64,000 nucleotides of DNA from Mogibacterium sp. (GTDB lineage: Bacteria; Bacillota; Clostridia; Peptostreptococcales; Anaerovoracaceae), in the NCBI GenBank assembly GCA_017433975.1, contig JAFRGD010000017.1:157594-221593 (forward strand), in the 5' to 3' direction. This document shows, piece after piece, positions 20,403 through 26,574 of this stretch. The notes beneath the pieces were generated by a model, which saw only the letters and a list, made by a program, of their open reading frames with translations, was not told the DNA's origin and made no database searches. Both the position numbers and the translations under genes were made by a program. Within the stretch, counting starts at the first letter, position 1. Every line of letters begins with the position of its first letter.

Positions 20403-21119
20403 ATGGTTCACATCGGCAACGACTGGGACGAAGTCCTGGCCGGTGAATTCGATAAGGAATACTATCTGCAGCTGCGGCAGTTTCTGATCCGGGAGTACCG
20501 GACGCAGACCGTGTACCCGGGCATGTACGACATCTTTAACGCGCTCAAATACACCGCGTACCAGGACGTCAAAGTCGTGATCCTCGGGCAGGACCCGTAC
20601 CACGAGCCGGGGCAGGCGCACGGGCTCGCGTTTTCGGTCCAGCCGGGCGTGCCGCAGCCGCCGTCGCTGGTGAACATCCTGAAAGAACTGCAAAACGACC
20701 TCGGGATCGCTCCGCCGCCGTACGATAACGGCTGCCTGATCCCGTGGGCAAAGTCGGGCGTGCTCCTTCTCAATACGTCGCTCACGGTACGGGCGCACCA
20801 GGCCGGGTCGCACCGCGGCAAGGGCTGGGAGCAGCTGACCGACCGGATCATCAGCGTGCTGAACGAGCGGGAGAAGCCGATCGTCTTTATCCTCTGGGGT
20901 GCGAACGCAAAGTCCAAAGAGCCGCTGATCACGAACGCGGCGGACCCGGACCTCGCGTGGGCGGGGCTGTCCGCCGGCCGCCACCTGGTCATCACCGGAC
21001 CGCACCCGAGCCCGCTTTCTGCGCACCGCGGATTCTTCGGCGGCCGGTATTTCTCGCGCGCGAACGACTTCCTGACGACGCACGGGCTGGAGCCGGTCGA
21101 CTGGGACCTCAGCCATTAA
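20403..21119 (+). CDS. ung: Uracil-DNA glycosylase
   Basis: Ung removes uracil from DNA to start base excision repair. The 238-residue protein has the catalytic water-activating motif GQDPYHEPGQAHGLAFSV, the PPSLVNILKEL segment, the NTSLTVRAHQAGSH region and the HPSPLSAHRGFFG DNA-intercalation loop. All family-1 residues are present. ATG 20403 follows AGGAGGACCGC; upstream in-frame codons lie inside alr. Part of the purA-alr-ung-GNAT run. Confidence 0.97.
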   Translation: MVHIGNDWDEVLAGEFDKEYYLQLRQFLIREYRTQTVYPGMYDIFNALKYTAYQDVKVVILGQDPYHEPGQAHGLAFSVQPGVPQPPSLVNILKELQNDLGIAPPPYDNGCLIPWAKSGVLLLNTSLTVRAHQAGSHRGKGWEQLTDRIISVLNEREKPIVFILWGANAKSKEPLITNAADPDLAWAGLSAGRHLVITGPHPSPLSAHRGFFGGRYFSRANDFLTTHGLEPVDWDLSH

Positions 21120-21129
21120 GGAACACCAT

Positions 21130-21525
21130 ATGGAGATCAAATACAACAAAACAAAACCACTCGACTACGCAAAGCTGATGCTCCGCTGCGGCGGACGCCG
21201 GATCAGCGCGCGCACGATCACGGATTCGATCAACCGCTCACTCCTGACCGTCGGCCTGTTTGACGGCGATGAGCTGGTCGCCTTCGGGCGCATCGTCGGT
21301 GACGGCTGCATCTATTTCATCCTCTGCGACATCATGGTCGCGCCGGACTACCGCGACATGGGCTGCGAACAGCAGGTTTTCAAGGAAATGAACGACTTCA
21401 TCCTGGAATTCGCGAGCGCCGGCAGCCGGATCTACGTGCTGGCGGACCGGCCGTTCGACGAGTCGTACCTCAAATTCGGCTACACGTACCTCGACCCGGA
21501 CAGCATGGCCGTGCTCGAGAAATAG
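21130..21525 (+). CDS. GNAT-family N-acetyltransferase
   Basis: This 131-residue protein has the GNAT core: LLTVGLFDGDELVAFGRIVGDG (beta 2-3), the CoA-binding strand IMVAPDYRDMGCEQQ in which the usual RxxGxG loop is altered to RDMGCEQ, and C-terminal FGYTYLDPDSM. It may acetylate a small amine or protein N-terminus; the substrate cannot be told. It starts 10 nt after ung with AAGGA upstream and ends in front of a terminator, so it is the last gene of the purA transcript. Confidence 0.82.
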   Translation: MEIKYNKTKPLDYAKLMLRCGGRRISARTITDSINRSLLTVGLFDGDELVAFGRIVGDGCIYFILCDIMVAPDYRDMGCEQQVFKEMNDFILEFASAGSRIYVLADRPFDESYLKFGYTYLDPDSMAVLEK

Positions 21526-21570
21526 GCGCGTGCCTGCCTCCGGGCAGCAGCGCGTTCTATCGATGCAATC

Positions 21571-21616
21571 AAAAGCCCCTCAGGTTGTTTCAAAGGAACA
21601 TCCTGAGGGGGTCTTT
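21571..21616. terminator. Bidirectional terminator between convergent GNAT genes
   Basis: CCCCTCAGG (21576-21584) pairs with CCTGAGGGG (21602-21610), the stem extending inward through TTGTTTC/GAAACA-like bases. It is flanked by AAAAG on the left and GTCTTTT on the right. It serves both the plus-strand and minus-strand GNAT genes. Confidence 0.9.
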
Positions 21617-21631
21617 TCATTTCATAGGGCT

Positions 21632-22708
21632 TCAATCGAACGGGAAGCCGAAGTACGGGAGCGACGTCGTCGCTGACTCCGCCGCTGAAGACTCCGCCGC
21701 TGCGGCGGGCAACGAAATCATCGCCTGCACGTAGAGACCCGGATCGTTCGCGCAGGTTTCTGCGGGAGCCGGCGTGCGGTAGGCGCAGCGCGAATCTGCG
21801 AAGTGATCGGCGAGGAAGGCGGCCGCGAGGTCGGCGGCGGCTTCTGTCCCAAAGTCGTCCGGCGCCTGTTCCACGTCGGTTACGAGGAGTTCGTCGATGA
21901 AAAGGCTCGCGGTGTTTCCGGCAGGTTCGGTCGGGATCGTTGCATCGCCAGCGGAGAACGCGTCGTCAGCGGATCGCGTATACGCGGCAACCGCTTGAAT
22001 CACCGCGGGATAGCCCGGCTCCGCAATACGCAGGCCGAGTTCAACAAGGCCGCTGACGGTCTGCTCGACAAATGCAAGCGCCTCATCCGACAAGGTGACG
22101 TGAGTGCGGTCTGCGAGCGCCTGCTCGCGGAGCGCCTGGTATTCCTCCGCGGTCAGCGCCCGGAATGATGATTCCGCCGCCGGGAGGCCAAAAGCACGTG
22201 ATGTTGATGGATCGGACGCAGCAAAAGCGCGGTGGTCGTCGACCGGGTCCGAGAGGGAGCTGAAAAGCGGCCGTTGCAGGGCGTAGCCCCACGGCGCGTA
22301 GCCGAGCGGCTTGTAGAAGTCAATAAGGGAAGGGGACGCCGGGCAGAGCAGGGAGGCGCCGCCCCGGCTGTGCGCGAGGTCGCGCGCGAACTCCGTGATG
22401 GCGGAGCCGTAGCCCCGGCCGCGCGCGTCTGCACGCGTGTTGATGGCGTAGCTGACGTAGACCGGCAGTGCGGTTCCCGATGTGACTGAAGAGCGCGCGC
22501 CAGCCGCAGAACGCGGCCCCGTGAAGTCGCCCATGACGAACTGCGTGAGCGCGGCGACCACCTCGCCGTCCACGAGAACAAAGCTTCGGAGGTCGTCTCC
22601 GAAGCAGGCTTCCATCGCTTCATATACGTCCGGGCCGTCGCCAAAGGCGGCCTGCCAGAGCGCGAGAAACGCCGGACGGTCGGTTGCGGTCAATGGTCGG
22701 ATTTGCAT
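21632..22708 (-). CDS. GNAT-family N-acetyltransferase (long form)
   Basis: The 358-residue protein has an N-terminal GNAT domain: IRPLTATDRPAFLALWQAAFGD, VYVSYAINTRADARGRGYGSAI (acetyl-CoA loop RGRGYGS) and FYKPLGYAPWGY. A C-terminal portion rich in Ala and Ser follows, with no motif I can name. The layout resembles Eis/SCP2-like GNATs but the C-terminus is too divergent to assign. It starts 5 nt after the DUF2156 gene with only a weak ribosome site, so its translation probably depends on the upstream gene, which carries an amber codon. Confidence 0.8.
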   Translation of the reverse strand: MQIRPLTATDRPAFLALWQAAFGDGPDVYEAMEACFGDDLRSFVLVDGEVVAALTQFVMGDFTGPRSAAGARSSVTSGTALPVYVSYAINTRADARGRGYGSAITEFARDLAHSRGGASLLCPASPSLIDFYKPLGYAPWGYALQRPLFSSLSDPVDDHRAFAASDPSTSRAFGLPAAESSFRALTAEEYQALREQALADRTHVTLSDEALAFVEQTVSGLVELGLRIAEPGYPAVIQAVAAYTRSADDAFSAGDATIPTEPAGNTASLFIDELLVTDVEQAPDDFGTEAAADLAAAFLADHFADSRCAYRTPAPAETCANDPGLYVQAMISLPAAAAESSAAESATTSLPYFGFPFD

Positions 22709-22712
22709 CGCG

Positions 22713-23594
22713 TTATTTCTCTTTTGCGAAGTATTTCATGAGCAGGACGTCCGGATGGTAGGATTCCTTGGCGCGGCGGAGCCCTTCGATGCCCATGTCT
22801 TCTTCGCGGTTGAAGTGCTGGATCTCCGGGATCGTCTCGCAGACCAGGTTGGCGAACTCGCGGTTCACCATGGTGTAGGCGCCGTCGATGCCCGGGAGGG
22901 CCTTCTAGAAGTGCACGTCGAACACCGTGTCGTCGAGCTGCGTGCCCGCAGTGAACGCGACCGGCACGTCGTTCTGGTACAGAAGGCCGCCGAGGAAGCC
23001 GAGCGCGCGGTAGTGCTCGAACATCTGGTCGATGGCTTCGGCCTCGGCCGCGAGGGAAGGGTCGCCCTTCTCGCGGTAGAATTCGTCGACAAAGGCCTTG
23101 GCAACATCGCAGTTCTCGCAGGTGATCCGGTCGAAGTGCCACGGACCGTTCCGCTCGAAGTGCTTGATGTGGTTGCGTTTGGAGGAGAGGTGGCGGCCCG
23201 GCAGCTTGCACAGCTTTTCCGCCGTGTAAATGTAGTCCGCGTTGTCGCGGTCCTCCGTTATCTCAAAGCGGTCACCGTACAGCGGCAGGAACTCCTTGAG
23301 GGTCTTGTCCGTCAGGCCGCGGAGAAAGAGCTTGCGCCCCGTCCCGTGCGCGTGGTCGAGCAGCAGCTCGAGTGACTCCGTCACGTCGCCGCCGCCCTTT
23401 GGGTACGCGTAAACGTGGTACTGCGGCATCGCGACCAGCATGCGGTTGTCCGTGAAATAAACCTGCGGCCGGTACGCCTTCCGCCAGATATACATGTTTG
23501 CAAAGCTGTAGTCGGCCCCGTGGCAGCCGCTCGCGCAGATCATCGAAGCGGCCCGGTCACGGTCCTCCAGCGTAATGTCTCTAAAGTCGATCAT
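22713..23594 (-). pseudogene. DUF2156 (lysyltransferase C-terminal-like) gene interrupted by an in-frame amber codon
   Basis: From ATG 23594 (GGAGG five bases upstream; the GTG at 23600 is too close) the frame runs 229 codons, then meets TAG at 22907-22905. The same frame continues for 63 more residues of clear family sequence (KALPGIDGAYTMVNREFA, then NREEDMGIEGLRRAKESYHP) to TAA at 22713. The family usually has Glu just before the KALP stretch, so a GAG-to-TAG change explains it. DUF2156 proteins resemble the GNAT-like C-terminal domain of phosphatidylglycerol lysyltransferase. Intact length would be 293 aa. Whether this is a real mutation or a base-call error cannot be told from one sequence. 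Confidence 0.85.
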
Positions 23595-23615
23595 ACACAC
23601 CTCCGCTCCGTATTA

Positions 23616-23629
23616 TACAATAGATTGTA
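23616..23629. promoter_or_regulatory. Inverted repeat TACAAT-N2-ATTGTA in the DUF2156 promoter
   Basis: The repeat overlaps the minus-strand -10 TATAAT (complement at 23612-23617) of the DUF2156 gene; TTTCAA stands 17 bases upstream of that -10 as a weak -35. It closely resembles the palindrome between coaBC and purA. Confidence 0.45.
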
Positions 23630-23697
23630 AGCAATTGAAAGCGTTATGTTGAAATCCTACTATTCCGGTCGGAATTGTGGATTTCTTGTGAAATCTA

Positions 23698-23726
23698 TTG
23701 CAAAACGCGGAAAAGGGTGCTATTCT
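23698..23726 (+). promoter_or_regulatory. Putative promoter of the DUF1858 gene
   Basis: TTGCAA (23698-23703), a 17-bp spacer and TATTCT (23721-23726) precede the gene by about 40 bases. The spacing is ideal and the hexamers are moderate matches. Confidence 0.5.
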
Positions 23727-23766
23727 TACATCGTTAAATGGAACGATTTTAAAGGGGGATAGTACA

Positions 23767-23967
23767 ATGGCGGCAATTACCAAAGACATGATCATCGGCG
23801 AAGTGCTCAACGAGCATCCGGAGCTGGTCCGGACGTTCTTCATGAACGGCATGATGTGCATCGGTTGCCCGGCGTCCCAGGGCGAGTCCATCGCAGAGGC
23901 TTGCATGGTGCACGGTCTGGACGGAGACGCGCTGGTTGACGCGCTGAACGCGGCGCTCGAGGCGTAG
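23767..23967 (+). CDS. DUF1858 domain protein (hybrid-cluster-associated redox disulfide type)
   Basis: This 66-residue protein matches the small DUF1858/ScdA_N-like family: ITKDMIIGEVLNEHPELVRTF, then the paired Cys MMCIGCPAS, then ESIAEACMVHGLD. Family members occur near hybrid-cluster proteins and iron-sulphur repair proteins and are thought to act through the CxxC pair. No such partner is adjacent here. ATG 23767 follows AGGGGG, has its own promoter and is closed by a strong terminator, so it is monocistronic. Confidence 0.85.
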   Translation: MAAITKDMIIGEVLNEHPELVRTFFMNGMMCIGCPASQGESIAEACMVHGLDGDALVDALNAALEA

Positions 23968-23980
23968 GATACGAGAGTCC

Positions 23981-24013
23981 GTCGGCGCTCCTGACGGAGC
24001 GCCGGCTTTTTTT
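23981..24013 (+). terminator. Rho-independent terminator after the DUF1858 gene
   Basis: GGCGCTCC (23984-23991) pairs with GGAGCGCC (23996-24003) over a TGAC loop, followed by GGCTTTTTTT. Confidence 0.92.
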
Positions 24014-24043
24014 GCTTTTGCGGAAGCGGCAGGGAACGGTACG

Positions 24044-24766
24044 ATGAAAAAAGAACTCCCGCACTTCAATATCGGCAGCTCGTACGGCGGCAACCAGGAG
24101 TGGTTCCGCACGTTTATGATGCGGCTCGGCGGCTGCGGCGCGGAGACCGCCTGCGACGCAAGCATTTACTTCGCGCGTGAACGCGGCGTCGCCAACATCT
24201 ATCCGTTCGACGCCGGCCATCTGACGCGCGAGGACTACGTAAACTTCGGCCATCAGATGGAGCGGTACCTATGGCCGCGCCGCATGGGGATCAATACGCT
24301 CGACACCTTCATCGACGGCTACACCAAGTACCTGCAGGACGCCGGCGTCACCGGCCTGACGATGCGGGGCTTTTCCGGGAGCGAGCCGTATGAAGAGGCC
24401 GCCGCGGCCGTGCGCAGCCAGATCGACGCCGGCTACCCGGTGACGATGTTGATGCTGCGGCACGCGATGCGCCGCTACCGCGACTACGTCTGGCACTGGT
24501 TCCTCATCAACGGGTACGACACCGGCGACGACCCGGCGGGTGCAACGGCTGGTTCGACGAATGACGCGACAACCGGTTCGACCATCGATGCGGCTGCCAG
24601 CGGTTTTGCGGGCAATCAAAAGCCGGCCGGCGTGATACCGACCGGCACGACACCGATGCGCGTCAAAGTCGTCACGTACAGCGAGTACGAGTGGCTGAAC
24701 TTCGAGGAGTTCTGGAACACCGGCTACGAGCAGCGCGGCGGACTGATCCTGTACCACCTGGATTGA
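24044..24766 (+). CDS. Conserved hypothetical protein, possibly papain/C39-like
   Basis: I do not recognise this 240-residue protein with certainty. It has no signal peptide. Near residue 30 it carries RLGGCGAETACDASIYFA, whose GGCG-Cys helix start resembles the active-site Cys of papain-like/C39 peptidases. A later segment VWHWFLINGYDTG could supply a His. Between about residues 165 and 205 sits a low-complexity Ala/Thr/Gly/Ser stretch that interrupts the fold. ATG 24044 is a good family-like start (MKKELPHFNIGSSYGG). It converges with buk. Confidence 0.55.
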   Translation: MKKELPHFNIGSSYGGNQEWFRTFMMRLGGCGAETACDASIYFARERGVANIYPFDAGHLTREDYVNFGHQMERYLWPRRMGINTLDTFIDGYTKYLQDAGVTGLTMRGFSGSEPYEEAAAAVRSQIDAGYPVTMLMLRHAMRRYRDYVWHWFLINGYDTGDDPAGATAGSTNDATTGSTIDAAASGFAGNQKPAGVIPTGTTPMRVKVVTYSEYEWLNFEEFWNTGYEQRGGLILYHLD

Positions 24767-24803
24767 CGCACGCCACGGGCTGGCAGAACGCCGCCCGGCA
24801 GCG

Positions 24804-24886
24804 CTTCGGACCTGACAATTAACCTTTCGGACCCGATAATGAACCTTTCGGATCCGACAATTAACCTTTCGGACCCGATAATTAAC
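24804..24886. repeat. Four tandem 20/21-bp repeats running into the buk stop codon
   Basis: The unit CTTTCGGA(C/T)CCGA(T/C)AATTAAC is present as one slightly divergent copy (24804-24823) and three 21-bp copies (24824-24844, 24845-24865, 24866-24886). The last copy overlaps the stop codon of buk (complement of 24882-24884). The 21-bp period keeps a reading frame open on the minus strand in a frame other than buk. Confidence 0.92.
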
Positions 24887-25946
24887 CCTGATAGACTTTT
24901 GCTTCGGTCTCTTTGCGGAGAACGCGCAGTGCGCCTTCCGCGAGGGACCGCATTTCTTCTTCGCCCGGGAACACGTAGACCGGCGCGAGCTCTTCGAGGT
25001 AGCTCCGGAGCCGCTCGACGATGATCTTGCTGAAGGCGATGCCGCCGGTGATGAAGAACGCGTCGACCTTGAAGTGCATGACCGCCGCCATCTCGCCCGC
25101 GCATTTGACGTGCTGGTAGATGAAGGCGTCATAGATCAGTTTGGCCTTGGCGTCGCCCGCCAGAGCGCGGTTTTCGACCTCCAGCATGTCGCTGGTGCCG
25201 AGGTACGAGAACACGCCGCCCTCACGGCGGAGCGTGAACTTGATGTCCGACTTGCTCTTGCCGCCAAAGCAGTAATCGATCAGCTGGTTGGTCGGGAGGT
25301 GCCCGCAGCGGTCCATCGAGAACGCGCCTTCCTCGCCGCAGTCGTGGATCTCGACGCAGCGGCCGTGCTCGTGCGCGGCAACGGAGGTTCCGCCGCCGAG
25401 GTGGATGCCAACGAGGTTGAGCTCTTCGTATGGCCGGCCGATTGCGGCGGCGCATTTGCGCGCGACCGCCTTTTGGTTCAGCGCGTGGAAGCGGCTGGTG
25501 CGCTCCATCCCTTCAAAGCCGGTGACCTTTGCCACCTCCGGCAGCTCGTCCGTCGAGACCGGGTCGCAGAAATACGCCGGGACGCCGAACTCGTCATGAA
25601 TCGCTTTCGCGATGACCATGCCGAGGCCGTGCGGCTGGCGGCCGCCGAGCTCGATGTCCTGCGCGTCGCGGAGGACGTTGTCGTCGATGATGTAAGTGCC
25701 GGATTCGATCGGCTTCAGTACGCCGGCCCGCGAGCAGACCGCGTCAAAGTCGGTGAATTTGTACCCGGCCTTCTCAATCGCCGCGTAGATATTCTCTTTC
25801 CGGAACCCGAGTTGCTGTGCCGGCATCTTCGCCTGCGCCAGCAGCGCCGCGTCATGGCGGACGGTCACGGAGTATTGCTCGGTCTCGTCCTCAAAGATCG
25901 CGACCTTGGACGACGTGGAGCCGAGATTCAATGTTAAGATCAGCAT
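24882..25946 (-). CDS. buk: Butyrate kinase
   Basis: Buk converts butyryl phosphate and ADP to butyrate and ATP. The 354-residue ASKHA-fold protein opens with LTLNLGSTSSKVAIFED (phosphate-1 loop) and has GIHLGGGTSVAAHEHGRC, the acetate/butyrate-kinase EEGAFSMDRCGHLPT segment and the adenosine motif FFITGGIAFSK. Length is that of butyrate kinases. The partner phosphotransbutyrylase is not adjacent, so the pathway assignment is less firm than the fold. ATG 25946 follows AGGAGG. The promoter faces away from the tRNA-Ala gene. Confidence 0.88.
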   Translation of the reverse strand: MLILTLNLGSTSSKVAIFEDETEQYSVTVRHDAALLAQAKMPAQQLGFRKENIYAAIEKAGYKFTDFDAVCSRAGVLKPIESGTYIIDDNVLRDAQDIELGGRQPHGLGMVIAKAIHDEFGVPAYFCDPVSTDELPEVAKVTGFEGMERTSRFHALNQKAVARKCAAAIGRPYEELNLVGIHLGGGTSVAAHEHGRCVEIHDCGEEGAFSMDRCGHLPTNQLIDYCFGGKSKSDIKFTLRREGGVFSYLGTSDMLEVENRALAGDAKAKLIYDAFIYQHVKCAGEMAAVMHFKVDAFFITGGIAFSKIIVERLRSYLEELAPVYVFPGEEEMRSLAEGALRVLRKETEAKVYQG

Positions 25947-25963
25947 GGGAGACCTCCTATTGT

Positions 25964-26005
25964 TGTGATAATCACATTATATCAGAAATGAGAAAGGTGT
26001 TGAAA
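25964..26005 (-). promoter_or_regulatory. buk promoter with overlapping palindrome
   Basis: On the minus strand TTTCAA (complement of 26000-26005), an 18-bp spacer and TATAAT (complement of 25976-25981) form a promoter. The perfect palindrome TGTGAT-A-ATCACA (25964-25976) covers the expected transcription start, as an operator would. Confidence 0.6.
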
Positions 26006-26028
26006 TGTGAAAATCTTTTTGATACAAT
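26000..26028 (+). promoter_or_regulatory. tRNA-Ala promoter
   Basis: TTGAAA (26000-26005), a 17-bp spacer and TACAAT (26023-26028) stand 30 bases before the tRNA. Its -35 hexamer is the same six base pairs used by the divergent buk promoter. Confidence 0.8.
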
Positions 26029-26057
26029 AGCAATGTTCACGAGAGCAATAATGATGA

Positions 26058-26133
26058 GGGGCGTTGGCGCAGCTGGGAGCGCGTTTGACTGGCAGTCAAG
26101 AGGTCACGAGTTCGAATCTCGTACGCTCCACCA
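26058..26133 (+). tRNA. tRNA-Ala (anticodon GGC), CCA encoded
   Basis: The 76-nt gene folds into a full cloverleaf. The acceptor GGGGCGT pairs with ACGCTCC including the G3:U70 wobble that is the alanine identity element. The D arm is GCGC/GCGC. The anticodon stem TTTGA/TCAAG encloses loop CTGGCAG with GGC at positions 34-36, and the T arm ACGAG/CTCGT encloses TTCGAAT. Discriminator A and CCA are in the DNA. It reads GCC codons, which are heavily used in this G+C-rich genome. Confidence 0.96.
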
Positions 26134-26136
26134 AGG

Positions 26137-26167
26137 GAGCCGTTGGAATTCCAACGGCTCTTTTTTT
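26137..26167 (+). terminator. tRNA-Ala terminator
   Basis: A perfect 24-bp palindrome (stem GAGCCGTTGGAA/TTCCAACGGCTC) is followed by TTTTTTT immediately after the tRNA. Confidence 0.95.
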
Positions 26168-26248
26168 GTCTATGCGTGTTCGCCTGTTTCGCCCATCTAT
26201 GGAGTGTGAAGTTCGTTTTTACTTTACAAACGGGAATTATCATGTAAA

Positions 26249-26269
26249 AGTAAGTAATTATTACTTACT
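26249..26269. promoter_or_regulatory. 21-bp palindrome in the noncoding gap after the tRNA
   Basis: AGTAAGTAAT and ATTACTTACT flank a single central T. The gap 26168-26574 is A+T-rich and otherwise shows no gene. A TATAAT at 26529-26534 could be a -10 for the next gene, without a clear -35. The palindrome may be an orphan operator. Confidence 0.5.
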
Positions 26270-26574
26270 GACGAGAGAGGGCAGTGTTTCTTTGCCCTAT
26301 ATTAAGGTGAAAAAGCCCCGTTTCCAGGCTGCGGACTAAATATTTCCAGTAAATCGCATCATAAACTGCTTCCTTTTGAACGATAACGCATCAATACCGC
26401 AAAGGGATTACTTACCTTATAGCGGAACATGGTATGAAGTCAGTAAAAATGAACTTTGCCGCTGTCGGCAGAAGTACGCTGAACGTGGATTGCGGCTGTC
26501 GTATCTATCATTTGCGCCGCGGTCATAGTATAATAAATAAAATAATCATTTCAGACAAAAGGGTATATTTGACG

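Noticed and set aside
22905..22907. Pyrrolysine or other amber recoding
   Set aside because: Several other genes in the window (the HAD gene, addB, rlmH, murB) end at TAG, no recoding signal is visible, and a single base change to GAG restores the family sequence.
24804..24886. A CRISPR array
   Set aside because: The 21-bp units are directly adjacent with no spacers and no cas genes are present.
26037..26339. Open frames on both strands across the tRNA-Ala (for example one containing YEIRTRDLLTASQT on the minus strand)
   Set aside because: These are well-known spurious translations of a tRNA gene and its terminator; the cloverleaf explains the sequence fully.
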